The notes: generated from the sequence alone by a model not told the origin. A DNA stretch of 64,000 bases from Cephalopachus bancanus (GCA_027257055.1 JAPVLO010000008.1:18600001-18664000); one strand, 5' to 3'; shown: positions 40,420 to 58,439, counted from the first letter of the stretch. Program-made: numbers and translations.

Positions 40420-41465
40420 TAGCAATTCCAAAATCATTGGCTCCAGCATTTGTCAGGCAATTTCACCAAGGGACACACAGTGGGACTGACCGCTCTTAAA
40501 AATACCCTCAGTAAGTACTTCTATGTCCCCCGACTCTTCAGTACAGCACGGGTAGTCTGTGAACAATGTGTAATTTTACTCAAAATAACCCGCGGCAGGG
40601 ATCCAGTGTCCCCAGGAGTGCAGCATGTTGGGGGAGAGGGGGCGGAACACCCTTTGAGGATCTTATCGTGGATTTTACAGAACTCACATGTTGCTGAGGC
40701 TACAGATATCACTTTGTTTTTGTGTGTACTATCTCGGGATGGGTTGAGGCCTTTCCCACAAGGACAGAGAAAGCCACTGAAGCGGTCCAACTCCTTTTAA
40801 AAGAACTCATTCCTCGATTTGAACTCCTGATCACTATAGGATCGAATAATGGAACAGCATTTGTAGCCAAGGTAGTACAGTTAATGACAAGAGGACTGCA
40901 AATCAAATGAAAGCTCCATACAGCCTACAGGCCACAAAATTCAGGAGAGGTGGAGCAAATGAACCAGATCTTAAAATCATAACTAAGTTATGCCAAGAAA
41001 CTCATTTAGGCTGGGTCCAGCTTCTGCCAATAGTCCTTCTAAGGGTAAGGTCTAGCCCCATAAAACAAACAGGTTTCTCGTCTTTTGAAATCCTTTATGA
41101 GTGGCCACCCCCCTCTCGTTAAGGGCATACAGGAAGACTTAAAGGAGTTAGGAAAACTTACTCTAAAACAACAAATGCAAGCCTTAGGTTCAGCTTTAAA
41201 TGCCATCCATTATCAAGTCAGACAACAGCTACCAATTAGTTTAACTATTGATGACCATTCTTTTAAACCAGGTGATATGGTATGGGTAAAAGAATGGAAT
41301 GTACAGCCTCTAAAACCCCTCTTGAGGGCCCATTTACTATCCTTTTGTCTACCCCAACTGCAGTCAAAGTAGCCAAAATAGTTCCCTGGATCCATTACAG
41401 TAGAGTTAAACCTGCCTCCCAGGACTGGGAGTACACCACAAATCCATGGGCTCCCCTTAGCTGAC
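40420..41465 (+). pseudogene. pol: pol, integrase remnant
   Basis: The zinc-binding N-terminal part lies near 40450-40590 (FTKGHTVGLTALKNTL; CEQCVILLK). The catalytic core runs about 40660-41000 with SGWVEAFPTRTEKATEAVQL. The second catalytic acidic position in the usual GTDNG-type motif reads Asn here (AAT, 40845-40847, GSNNGTAF). A stop at 40908-40910 interrupts just after the core's second block. The C-terminal domain is recognisable to about 41460 (SFKPGDMVWVKEW). The lesions make it inactive. Confidence 0.88.
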
Positions 41466-41599
41466 CCCCTGGAAAGTCACCAAGACCAACAGAAAACCCA
41501 AAATGGATTCCCCAAGCCCTGCTCTAGCCACTCTGGGGCTGGCTAGTCTACGCATGGCTGAAGTTTAAGGATCCATCGGCCTTGCTTCAGTCACACACT

Positions 41600-43530
41600 G
41601 GACACTGGCTGATCTATGCATGGCAGAAGCTTGAGGACTCGAAGAAATCAACACCTTACTGATAAGCCTTTGTATTTGCCAGTTGCTATACTGTTTGTCG
41701 TGGTATTTGCTATAGGACTGGCAGAGTCGACCCCTACAAATTGGACATATTGGGAAAAGGTCTCACTAGCATTTCTGTTCTTTCTTATAATAGGAAGCTT
41801 TCTTGTGCTTTTATGTACTTCTGCCTAATTTGGGTGTCTATTGCTTCCCCCACACACCCAGCATGTAAATGTATAGAAACTATCTGGCCAGATGTAAAAG
41901 TCTTCCATCGTTATTCATCCCAGTCAAAAATTTGTTATACTGACAAACATATCTGTACCCATGATGGCGAGCTGTACTTTACTGGATTATCAAAACAGAG
42001 CTACCAGTACACTAAAGCTGGTATTATAGCTTGTAGCACCTTCAGAAGCACAAATTGGGTTTGTTGGAATCTCACTCCTGCATCCAAAGCCGAGAAACTA
42101 CTTAAAGAAGTTGTACAATTTATAACTCCCCCAGCTACCCAACAGCCAAAGGTAACTCCCTTCCCTCAACCATGGGAAGTAGGCCAAAATTTTATAAAAT
42201 TTTGTTTATAAATTTGACTGAAAGCATAGACCGGACACTTGGTGTCACCAATTGTTGGTTATGTGGAGGAGCCCTAATGACTGAAGAATGGCCTTGAAAA
42301 GGAACTAGTCTTGATGCATACCAGCTCCTTCAATGGAACAGTTCTGTAACTGTCAGAACAGACATCCTACCCCCAAAATGGGTCCTCTCCTCAAAAATAA
42401 TTGGAGAAGACTGCTTAAGCAGACAGGCTCTGCTTATACTCAATGGGCAGGAAAAACTCCTTGCAAAAGAATATTGTACCGGAATTCAACCCACCAATCC
42501 TAGTGACCAACAAGGTCTGTTTGGTATTGGGCACCTGCTTATGCAACTAAATCTTCTCAATGTACTTTTCTCACCCAAACTATAAGTAACTGTACAGTAC
42601 TATCCCCTGTACAAGCTAACCTGTTTCAAGGATCCCTGTTATAAGTCAAAGCTGGACTTACAAATCCAGAACTGTCCTCTGTTAATCCAGACCTCTGGGA
42701 AGCCCCCAAAGGGCTATTTTGGATATATGAAAAGGTTGCATATACCCAACTCCCAGCACTGTGGAAAGGCACATGTACCATAGAAATAGTCCAGCCAGGA
42801 TTTTTCCTTCTGCCTAACCCAAAGGGAAATGAACTGGACATCCCCTTTTATGAGAGCCTTAAACCTCAGGATGCTCAATCTCTTGATCAAACTCTTAGTA
42901 TAGGAAGGACCCAGGTTTGAAAAGATGATGAATGGCCACCCCAGAGAATTATAAATACTTAATGGCCCAGCCATGTGAGCACAAGATGGAAGTTGGGGAT
43001 ACCACTCACTTATATATATGTTAATTCACATTACCAGGCTACAAGCTGTCTTGGAAATTATAACTAATCAAACAACCACAGCTTTTGAGTTTGCTGCTCA
43101 ACTATAAGCCCAAATGTGCGCCACCATTTATCAGAACTGCTTAGCTTTGGACTACCTGCTAGCAGAAGAAGGAGGAGTATGTGGTAAATTTAATACCTCT
43201 GACTATTGTTTGCAAATAGATGATAATAGTAAAGCCTATAACTGATATAGCCACCAATATTAAAAAGCTTCCATGGCCCAGTACAAAAACGGCCTGGCAT
43301 AAAAATTGACAATTGGTTTGAAAACATGTTCTCATGTCTGGGGGGATTTAAGTACATTACTGAATCTGCAATCCTATTGTGGGATCCTGTCTTATCCTCT
43401 CTTGCATAGCCCCAGTAATTATGAACTCCACCTCTAAGTTTGTGGAAACAGTTATTGAGTGAAAAATTGTGGCCCACATAATGTTAATGCACTAAATTGA
43501 AGATGATCCTCTTTAACCCATGAAGTGTCA
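41600..43530 (+). pseudogene. env: env remnant (surface and transmembrane subunits)
   Basis: A hydrophobic leader-like segment starts near 41616 (open to 41828). Surface-subunit sequence follows in another frame at 41741-42211 (CKCIETIWPDVKVFH). A CWLC motif lies at 42253-42264, the class I thiol-isomerase-type site. Stops follow at several points, for example 42210 and 42297. A transmembrane-subunit region near 43060-43215 resembles the conserved loop of gammaretroviral Env, but the paired Cys there is degraded to a single Cys after Tyr, and stops occur nearby. The 3' end runs into the polypurine tract. It cannot encode a working envelope. Confidence 0.85.
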
Positions 43531-43536
43531 AACATC

Positions 43537-43547
43537 AAAGGGGGAAA
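43537..43547 (+). promoter_or_regulatory. Polypurine tract
   Basis: AAAGGGGGAAA lies directly before the TG of the 3' LTR, the standard plus-strand primer position for retroviral reverse transcription. Confidence 0.92.
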
Positions 43548-43996
43548 TGTGGCAAAGAGGGGCTAAACACAGTTAAAATTATTCCTTTTTTAAAAACCAA
43601 TCTGGAAGCTCCAAACCTGCTAGATATGGCACGTGAGAAAACCAAATAGCCACAAGCCATTTTCCTGTAAGTGCAAGATAGTAATCATTTCACAACCCCC
43701 ACATCTTCTCTTTGTGAAGTTATCAGTTTACAACTCCTGCTTGTCATGTATATCCTAGAAACAATTTGTTCTTTGAAAATATGGTTTTGCTAAATACTAC
43801 TTCGCAAATTCCAAAGAAAAATGTATAGCCATACAACCCAACCCCTCCCTTACCTAAACTAATATATAAAACCCCTCTCCTCTTTCTCTGGGTGGTTCAG
43901 CCTAGAAGCATTAGCCCGGTGAATCACGCCAGTGCTAATAAAATGCTGCTTCCTAAAATAGCCTCGGTGTCATGGTCTCTCTGTTTGCCCTCAACA
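43548..43996 (+). repeat. Provirus 3' LTR (449 bp)
   Basis: Starts TGTGGCAAAGAGGGG and ends TTGCCCTCAACA. TATA box TATAAAA at 43865-43871 and AATAAA at 43937-43942. It aligns end to end with the 5' LTR, with roughly 12% differences, mostly transitions, plus a few small indels near the middle and in the A-rich U3. Confidence 0.95.
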
Positions 43997-45099
43997 GTAA
44001 GCTATCTCAATGATCTGTTCTCAATAATCCAGGCAATATTCAAGTGCAGTACTTTCTTAATTAGCACATTGGAGAGTCCTAATGCAGTAGGGGCTAATCT
44101 GGGGACATTTTGTGAGTTTGACAAAAATGGTGAATAATATTTTTAGTATACCAAGATAATATTAGTAAAACTGCAGTAACAGAAAAAATATGTTGTCTTT
44201 ACTGCATAACCTTCTATGCAACCACCCCCCCAAGCCATTATGGCATGGGGTGCTATATAACTCAGTAAATGGTCAAGGACCACATATGTGGGCAAGAATG
44301 TGGTCTTCTTTTGTGTTGTTTGCACAATCACAGCAATGCTACCGAATCTTCCATGAGCATATCCTTATGTCTACTTGTATCCTTCAACTGAAAGGAGAAG
44401 ATATTGACTAATCATCCTACTCAAAAAAAAAAAAAAAGATGGATTTTTCACAGAGAACTGTGATATTTCTTCAAGATCTATAAGAAATCTTGGGTTCTGG
44501 ATTTTTCCAAATAATTCTGATTACATTGCCCCTTTAAATTAATCTGTAGCTGAAATTAAATCTCTTTTGTAAGCCATAGGGTATAATTGAGTCACAATTC
44601 AGCTTTTATGATTGTCTTACATCTATCCATAGCAAGTTTTTATATTTATACTAAGACAAAAACCTATCAATTTAATTGGTTAAGTCAATTCAGAGAACAC
44701 AATAGTCTGAAGTGTTGGATGAGTATTCTTTTATATTTGCCTTTGCCTTTGGGTAGATTGAACAACAGATTAATTGATTCTCATCCCCCAAGTTTAAACC
44801 TTTTGTATTGACTTTGAATGAGACATAATTTTCCATTGTATCTTTTAAACAGCCTACTTGTTTTATTATTGCTTGTTGAAAGGAGATACCTATAGAATCC
44901 TAGAAGAAACTTAGCTTATTCTTAGTTTTGTCTTTTTACTTCAGCATAGCCATTACTGCAGGCCAAGTGGCAGCCTATCCCACCCTCTTGGCAAATCTCC
45001 ATCAGATGCAAGACCAGGACAGCCCAACCTTTCAATTCATGATTTAGCATAATAATCTATAATAAACTTTCAGGTTCCTTGTCAAGGCAGAAGGTCAAC
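43997..45099 (-). other. ITPRID1 intron, no recognised element
   Basis: Intronic sequence just past the provirus. A poly-A run at 44423-44437. No exon or named repeat. Confidence 0.45.
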
Positions 45100-45591
45100 G
45101 CCATAGAAGTGAAAATAAGACCATCTTTGGTCAAGGAGTTTGCGGATTGCAAATGTCAAATCTCCAAGTTAACCTAATCAGCCCTTTGTGACCTATGTGA
45201 CAGACCTCACCATGGCAGCAATCATGTCACTCACCCACTAACCCACTACCCTTTGTGATAACTTGGAGCAGACCACAACCCAATCACCTTAATGATCTTC
45301 CCCCATCAAGGGGAATGGTTAAAAGGATTCAACTATAAGCAGCCATTGGCCATTGCCTTGCTAGACTCTGGTGTGACCATGTGCTCTTTGAGCCATGACT
45401 GTTGCCATGCTGCCTGGCTTTGGCCCCCTCCCTGATGTTGGGAAGGTGAATCTTCTCTCTCTCTCTCTCTCACTAATTTACTTTAAATAAACTATATTTT
45501 CTAATCTAACTTCTTTGCAATTCTCTGCATCTTTCATGTGGCATCGGATTGCACCCCAGACACTCACACCTCCAGCTTCCCTGACGTAACA
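45100..45591 (+). repeat. LTR-like region (class I ERV-type), start uncertain
   Basis: The end has LTR features: CACCTTAATGATCTTCCCCC and a possible TATA-like ATAAGCAGCC near 45335, a CT run at 45453-45470, AATAAA at 45486-45491, and a terminal GACGTAACA at 45583-45591, followed by TTTGGAGTTCCCGCTGGGAA, a primer-site-like sequence. No second LTR was found, so it would be a solo LTR with some leader attached. I infer the class from feel only. Confidence 0.45.
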
Positions 45592-45685
45592 TTTGGAGTT
45601 CCCGCTGGGAAAGTGACCCTAACATATTTTGATAGCCCAGCGAGACGATCCTAACATTCTTGGAGGTTCTACCGAGAACTGCTGC
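45588..45685 (+). repeat. Triplicated ~32-bp primer-site-like unit
   Basis: Three diverged units begin AACATTTGGAG (45588), AACATATTTTG (45621) and AACATTCTTGG (45653), spaced 33 and 32 bp. Each contains a GGAGTTC-, GATAGCC- or GGAGGTTC-type core followed by CGAGA or GGGAA-like sequence. They directly follow the LTR-like end. Confidence 0.5.
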
Positions 45686-49348
<3,663 letters not shown>

Positions 49349-49652
49349 ATGTGGCTTGCAGTGGCTCAAGTCTGTAATCCCAGCACTTTGGGAGGCCAAG
49401 GTAAGAGGATTGCCTGAGCCCATGGGTTTGAGAACAGCCTGGGCAACTTGGCGAGACCTCATCTCTACAATAAATCAAAAAATTATCAGGGTTTTGTAGT
49501 GCGCGCCTGTATTTCCGGCCACTTGGAAGGCTGAGGCAGAAGGCTTGCCGGAGCCCAGCAGGTTGAGACTGGGGTAGCTGTGAGTGTGCCACTGCACTAC
49601 AACCTGGGCTATGGAGTGAGACTCCAACTCAAAAATATACATATGTGACTTG
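49349..49652 (+). mobile_element. Alu, plus strand, in ITPRID1 intron
   Basis: Element at about 49359-49642, with lineage-type CTACAATAAATCAAAAAATT mid region and GAGACTCCAACTCAAAAATA end. Flanks ATGTGGCTTG (49349-49358) and ATGTGACTTG (49643-49652) are a 10-bp duplication with one change. Oriented antisense to ITPRID1 and about 270 bp from the 87-bp exon. Confidence 0.93.
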
Positions 49653-49840
49653 ATGTTTCTAAGTTAGTATGTATATCTCTGCCTATACATGTATGGTTTT
49701 TTATAAAACGAATGGGCCAATTGCTTATTTGGCCATTTCTTCGTTGATGATACTTAATCTGTTCCAGTTTTACTAACTCTTTTATATTATCGTTGCAAGT
49801 TGGAGTTTGGAAGTATTTAATTTATTCTGTCATCCATTCA

Positions 49841-51983
<2,143 letters not shown>

Positions 51984-52035
51984 CTCATGTAGTCTTTCAC
52001 AGTCATTTGAACCATTCCTTGTTCATTCAAAGAAA
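51984..52035 (-). CDS. ITPRID1: ITPRID1 internal exon (52 bp), SLNEQGMVQMTVKDYM segment
   Basis: Minus-strand reading gives the acceptor GTTGTTGCAG, then two bases that finish a codon, 16 codons translating to SLNEQGMVQMTVKDYM, then AG followed by the donor GTAGGT. The peptide matches the conserved stretch just upstream of the IP3R-interacting block in ITPRID1. The final AG joins the first A of the next exon (50012) to make Arg. The exon is too short to appear as a standalone ORF and is supported by splice sites, phase and protein recognition. The exon before it should end after one codon base. I searched by eye above 52035 and could not place it. Confidence 0.87.
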
Positions 52036-52850
52036 CTGCAACAACAAAAAAAGTAGAGGTGAACTTAATTTCCTCTTATCTCAAGGAAGACTTTCTTATC
52101 TCTACATGAACATAGAACTGAATTTCCATATCCGGGGTTGCATAGGCATGAAAAGCAAGGCATCTCTGAAGCGAACAAGATAGAATATAATTAATGGCTA
52201 AATTGTGTGACGAGCACTTGAAGAAAATGTACTTGCTCAATGAAGAGGGAAATCGGTGGTAAATGGAGTAGTCAGCAAAAGGGGTCATAGAAGAAGTGGT
52301 ACTTTTCGTCGATTTTTAAGAATGGGAAGAATTTGGTGGAAAGGAGACATTGCACTTAAGGAAGAGAAAAGAAGGATCTATAGCAAGAGCAAAACATAGT
52401 GTAAGGGGTAGTCTCACTAGCTCATAGGACATTTTGGGACACTAACGGCACATGAGATGGAGGAGCAAGGTGTGGACAGGCAAAAAAAAAAAAAAAAAAA
52501 GAAGAACCCAGCATTTATTGAGCATTTTCCATTCATTTGTATCATCTAATTCTTCTTATAGCCTTATAATTAGAAACTATCCTCATTTTTCAGATTCACA
52601 GAAGTTTAGTAATAAGCCCATGATCATACAGTCAAAAGCAACAGGTCTAGGAATGTATTACTACCTTTATATTCTTGATTATGGCAAAAAATAGTTACTA
52701 TATATTTAGCACTGACTTTGTGCGAGGCAATGTGCTAAACATGGTAAGTGTACAATCTCTTAACTCTCACAACAAATCCATAAAATAGGTATTATTAATC
52801 TCCACTCAAGGAGGCTGAGGCTGAGAGAGATTTCTCATGGCCAGCTTATT
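52036..52850 (-). repeat. Two MIR-like SINEs and unclassified repeat, minus strand
   Basis: 52508-52650 (CATTTATTGAGCATTTTCCA, then TCCTCATTTTTCAGATTCAC) and 52690-52845 (TTGTGCGAGGCAATGTGCTA, then GGAGGCTGAGGCTGAGAGAG) both read as reversed MIR. 52240-52400 resembles the unclassified old repeat also seen near 8660 and 58800. An A-run lies at 52482-52500. Confidence 0.65.
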
Positions 52851-53484
52851 GTATTTAATTTTTTAATTTTTAATTTTGAAGATATGGGGTACAATTCAGG
52901 GTTAGGTATACAAATGTTCATTATGCACGTACTCTTATTGATGAGGTGTGTCCCCCAGTCCCCGACAGTTTCCCACTACCACCAGTTCCACCCCCTCACC
53001 TGGCAGTTTTCAACTACTGCCAATCCCTTTCTTATAGTATTATGATAATTGTTCAAGGTCCACTTATAATTGAGAACATGTGGTACTCAGTTCTTTGTTT
53101 CTGTGATAGATCACTCCGTATTATAGATGCTAAGTCTATCCAAGTAGCTGTGAAGTTTGTAATTTTGTCCTTCTTTATGGCTGTGTAATATTCCATCATG
53201 TATATGTACCACATTTTTAAAAAATCCAGTCCTTTTTCTATGGGCAGCACAGTTAGGCCCATGTTTTTGCTATTGTAAATAATGCTGTAATAAACATGCG
53301 TGTGTGGGTATTTTTTTCATAGAGTGATTTGCATTCCTCTGGGTATATTCCTCTGTGGAAAACAGTTTGTGATTCCTAAAAGATCTAAAAATTGACCTTC
53401 CATATGACCCCCGCAATCCCCCTACTGGGACTATACCTGGAGGAACTCAAATCACTCTATAAAAAAGATACTGGCCAGTTTATT
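52838..53484 (-). mobile_element. L1 3' end with 5' inversion (twin priming), 13-bp target-site duplication
   Basis: 52851 to about 53345 is an L1 3' end on the minus strand (ORF2 C-terminus with SDLSQKQRTEYHMFS, then the 3'-UTR and A-tail at the low end). From about 53355 the sequence flips: 53392-53471 encodes upstream ORF2 sequence on the plus strand (LGLYLEELKSLYKKDT). The duplication TGGCCAGCTTATT (52838-52850) and TGGCCAGTTTATT (53472-53484) matches at 12 of 13. About 40 bp are present in both orientations at the junction. Confidence 0.93.
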
Positions 53485-56400
53485 TTAATTTGTTGTTGTT
53501 TCTATAATACCACATTGCCAACAGAATGTCATACAGCTTATTTGAAAACTAGAAAGAGGAGTTTATATGTATGTGTTGGGACACAGAGACTATGAAAGTT
53601 TTTTGAGCAAACAAGTAAATGTGAGAAAGATGGTGCTGAAGTTTCAGTTGCCTGATAGTGGTGCTAAAGACAAAATAGAAGAAATAAATATCAGTTGTCA
53701 GAAAGACCTTCCCAGGGGCCATTGCAATATTCAGGACTGCCATATTCAGAGTAAATAAGACCCTGCATCATAATACAATATATGGCTGATATCTGCAGAA
53801 GGAAGTGTATAGAATGTGAGCAAATTCCTTAGAAAGTTCACCAGTATTCTAATTTCCTCTCACTTATGGCTTTCCTGGGTGCAAATGGGTGACATATAAA
53901 ACTGGTCAGTGCTGGCAACATGCACTTCTATGAGAATATGAAGGGGCTTTTTTTTTATAAGAAAGATAATACAGGTTGAAGGAAACTTTGGGAAAATAAA
54001 CCTGAATATTTAAACATATGAAAGAATGCTGAGATAATAAAGGGTTAGGATTCTTGGATCAAGAGTCCATGAATAGACTTCAGGGTATCTGTGAACTTGT
54101 CTCTGAGTGCCAAATTTTGGGGGTGGAGTTATAAATACCCACAGTTTTCAGCAGATTTTTGAAAGGCTAAGTGACCCTGTTAAATGAAAAAAGAGCACTG
54201 GTCTAGAAAGACAAAGACTGGTGAGAGAGAATAGGGAATACTTAACTAGGCCCGGAAGACATGACAGCAATTTGAAGAGGTAGTGGGAGAACAGATATGG
54301 TAAATGCCTTTACCCTACAAAACAAATGAAATTCTAACACGACAAGAGTCAGATAGGGTGAAAAATAGAAATCCATTTTAAAGGTTTAAATACAGAGTGA
54401 GAATATACTGGGGATGCCAAAAAAATTTAAATACATTTTAAGAAATGTTCACCAAAATCAGAAGCACCTGGATGCTGATGTTAACCACTTTGAGCACCTC
54501 TTGTAATTGCAGAAGTCTAACCTGACTTGTACTCACCATTTGTTATTGGTATACATTGAATATTATAATTTTAATACAGTTTTTCTCCTTTTTAAAATGC
54601 ATATTTTTTTTTGGCGCCCTCTCTATGTGGCCTCTGTGCTATCATCCCCAATGCCACTCCCATGGCAGACATCATGAAGTGATTGCATCATTTCCTCATC
54701 ACTTCTTCAGGAAAGCCCCTGCCAACTGATTGAAATTATCACATAAGATTAAGTTATTTTCCATCCTTTGTTTAGAACAAAATTCACAAGTGGGTTTTGG
54801 GGGAAAAAAGAAAACAGATCAAATTTGGAGTACATAGCTAAGCTTTAGAAGTTGATAACGTGAAGATATTACATAATTGCTTCATAAAACATTCTAGGGA
54901 GCCACTACCAAAGTTGGAATATCAAAGTGAATGACATTTTTATGAAACAAAATATGAGGTTTCTTAAATTTCCTATGTGACATTTGGTGACAAATATTCA
55001 TGTAAGTTACAATAGACAATTTGATTCAAACTTACACACCAAATCAGAAATAAACTTAGAATCAGAACTCCAGTCTTCCCCTCGCCCCATTATATCTGGT
55101 GCTTTAAAACTTTGGGTTTTGTCAGATAAATGCCACAGCCATATAAAATCTTTTGGAAATTTTCACTAATTTAAATAGATTAAAATGGAGTGTTCTTCCA
55201 TTTAGCTCTTCTTTCACCCTGTGAGGCACCTCCAGGACACAGGGATTGAAAACTATCATCTGTTCAATACACAGTCTTCAGCTAGGTGGGCATTGCTAGT
55301 CCACTGCCACTCGCTTGCTCACTGAACTCCGTCTCGGAGCTTCTCAAACTCATACAACCACAGCCTGCTGATTGAAGTTGTCACGTGAGAGAAAGCCTAT
55401 TTGCCACTTTATTAATCCTGTCATAGATGCAAACACAATATAATTTTTAGGCAATCATGTTGTGGTGACTTGAAGCCTTAGTGAATTAAACAGTAAGTTA
55501 CCCAACTGGAATGTAAAATAAACATTTATAATTTTAAGCAAATGTTTTCCATTTCTCCCTGCTCCCTGTCCTACCAACACACTTCTATCTATTACTTTGC
55601 ATGTGACTCACAAAGCAAGTCTCCATTTTTTTCCTGGCTTAGCTCAGTTGGATGATTCTGGAGAACTTCCTAGCACCTATTCTCTTCTAAAACCTTCCAC
55701 GGTTCTAGGACATTTAGCAGCACATTCTGCCAATACTGACGCTCTTGCCACTGCCTCAGCCTTTTCCACTTGCCTGCTACTGCTCTGGGTTTCCTAGAAT
55801 GTGTGAATAAATGTGTATATCCAGGCCGGGGATCTGCCTTGTAGCCGCAATGAATTGATGAAACTGTCAGAGAGGAAATGACCCATTTTCAGATATTGAT
55901 GAAGAGAGTTAGCTCAGCCTTGCTGAGTTTTCAAAAACCCTAGCCCGGCAGAAAATCAAGTCATCCAGAAAAAAACGAGTCTTTCCAAATCTGGAACCCT
56001 TCACAAGATTTTAGTGACCACACAAATCTACTGTCCACACTTCATGGACCATACCCCTCTGCCCTGTCACTGCTGTTGAGGACCAAACAACCTGGTTGCC
56101 AGGAAACCAAAAGCAACCTCTGGGAGAAAAAGAAGTCCCCAAAAGGAACACATTTCCTTGGGAATGTGCAAAGAAGTCACATATATGACACATATAAAAG
56201 CCCTACCCAGTTTTTCAGAACCAGGAGGGGAAAGGGTCTTTTCATCTTTCACGGCAAAACTAGCATCCTGTGAGGCCCAGCTGTTGTCGACAACGAGGGA
56301 ACATCAGGCAGAATATTTGACCTCTCTCGCCTCAACCCCACCCTCACTGATGTGCAATATCTCTTTTACAATCTTTACTGGACTCCTTACACTTTTTCTT

Positions 56401-58439
56401 CTTGATTTTGTTTAAAATGACACAAATGTCTATCCACAGCCAATACATTCAGACATATAGCCGTCTTGGCTGCTAAACTTAGATTTTTTTCAGAACACCA
56501 AGCCAAGGAAAACTCATATGATTTACAAAAAAAATTCACAAGATAAGTCTCATTTTTAAAACTGTGATACAATTATTAAAAATTAATTAGGTTCACTGCT
56601 TGATTTGTATTTTGCATTCTGAGCTCCCTAGGTCCTGGGAGACCGAGTGGTATTTTCACAGTGTTACTGTGTGTTTACTTCCTGATCATTGTGGAAGCAG
56701 TGATTGGCCTTTCCAACATTTGGACCCACGCAGTTGAGAATCTTGTACAGGATGGTGTGATACTAATATTGCTGGCCTGTTAGAGGCTCGTTTCATTTTG
56801 GTTTTCCCCATTTTGCTAATTTGTGAGGTAAACTTCCTGGGACCTGAGGATGGGATTGTCTGGTCAGGGCCTGCTTCCCTTTACCTATTTTCAGTAATGA
56901 ACTTGACTGGAGAGGTGCAAGCTGGTGGCCCACGATGTGCCAGTTCTCACCAGAATTGGGATTCCTAGACTTTCCTTACAATTTGGAAGAGTGAGCAGCG
57001 CCAACCCAGGTGTCTTCAGGGCAACAATCTGTTGAAGGCAACATGCTCTCCAATTTTCTGCAGTCTCTATCCCGCCTGCTTCACTCATCAGCAATTACCT
57101 GGCTCCTGGAAGCATTTGAGTCTGCTGTCTCTTATCAGAGCAAGAATCTTACACATAAGGAATGTCATAATAGACAAATTGTTCCTGTTATCCAGATTTC
57201 CCTAGGCTTCTGCAGGCACCAGGCTTGAAGCTGCCCCAGGTAGTAGTAGGTAGGGTCCTTGTAGAGACACCTGTATTCCCACCCTAAGTTCTGCCCATGA
57301 GATCCTCCTCAATTCCACACTGTTTTGAGTTTATTTTTTTCTCCATTTCCCCCCTCCAGGGTACCCTTGTTAGGTTTTTAAAACCAGATTTTACTCTCTG
57401 AAAACATCAGGGGGAAAAAATTAAGCCCCACTATTTCCAAGTTTCCTAAGGGTTGGTTTGGGGAGAAATCAAAGTGAGAAAAGAAAGTTTGCCTGTTCTG
57501 TTCAATACACCCCATTCCATAGGTTAAAATGCTAGTTCTGATTCCCTTTTAGATACTTGAGTCTCTAGCCACCCTCCCTACTGTTAGGTGGACTTCTGCC
57601 ATCTGAAGCAGCAGATACCGCACTTAACCCTGCAAAATATATTACTGGAGAAGATGTAGTTAGATATGCAGAAGGCACTAATTAGCACCTTTATTGGCTT
57701 AGAAAGCATTTTTTATTTTGGTTTTCCTAAGCATTTCTGACTGATTCATGGAAGACATTTGGTTCTTTGGAATATCGTCCAATAGACTAATCAAATTACA
57801 TTTTTGCAGGGCTCTAAAATAATAGCATTCTGCAGCTTTCTGTAGATTTAACTCCTGCATCACCAGGACACTTAGTAGAAGTAGTCAGTGGCATTTGTTT
57901 GTCTCAGTTGGCAAATTATTAACCCATATTCTTATTTAAAAAGAAAAAAGACTCTTACATTCTGCCTGACACTCATGCTCAGAATCTGAAAACCATTTGG
58001 AATGCTTTGCTCTTTTTCATTCACATATGTTTATTTTCCAGATGCTACAGACTCTCTTCCCCATTCCACTGCTGACCCCAAGTATAAAACCTGAGTTCAT
58101 CATAACTTCTTCCCAATGTGTGTACCCTCTTTCCATTGCCAGGGTAATGCTGAATCTGTCACTTCTCTCACTGTAGTGAGTTCAGAACTTACTACAATAG
58201 AACTGGAAAATGTGTAACATGCTTGCTTCAATTCCCCTGACACTGCACGCACAGCAGTTCTCACTAATTAAGATCACAAATCATTCATGACCTTCTTTCC
58301 AGGTGAACAAAGATATGGTGTCAAAATCCTGCTCAGCCCAGACCAAGATACAACTACCTTACCTGCCTGTTTGAACCAGAACTGAAATGACACTTCTGTG
58401 CTATCCCAGTCCTAAGACATCAAATATGATTCCCTTTTT
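53485..58439. other. Non-coding; upstream ITPRID1 exons not found
   Basis: Mostly unique-looking sequence upstream of the first exon I can place. No open, splice-flanked segment I recognise as an ITPRID1 5' exon. ORFs at 55597-55797 and 56011-56415 have no splice or homology support. The 55200-57300 part is less AT-rich and could hold regulatory sequence, which I cannot demonstrate. Confidence 0.4.

Larger units (their letters stand above)
35054..43996 (+). mobile_element. Class I endogenous retrovirus (gammaretrovirus-like), complete structure, defective
   Basis: An 8.9-kb provirus: 5' LTR, primer-binding site, leader, gag, pro, pol, env, polypurine tract, 3' LTR. The order and recognisable motifs (Gag PPPY, protease DTG, RT YVDD, RNase H TDGSS, integrase, env CWLC) show gammaretroviral affinity. 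It sits in an ITPRID1 intron, antisense to the gene, the orientation usually tolerated in introns. The LTRs differ at roughly 55-60 of 450 positions, so the insertion is tens of millions of years old. Flanking bases ATAA and GTAA suggest a 4-bp target duplication with one change. Pol and env carry many stops and shifts, and an Alu fragment interrupts pol, so the provirus cannot replicate. Confidence 0.95.

Noticed and set aside
55597..56415. Several 60-85 codon ORFs on both strands
   Set aside because: Overlapping in different frames without homology or splice support. They could not be tied to the missing 5' exons of ITPRID1.
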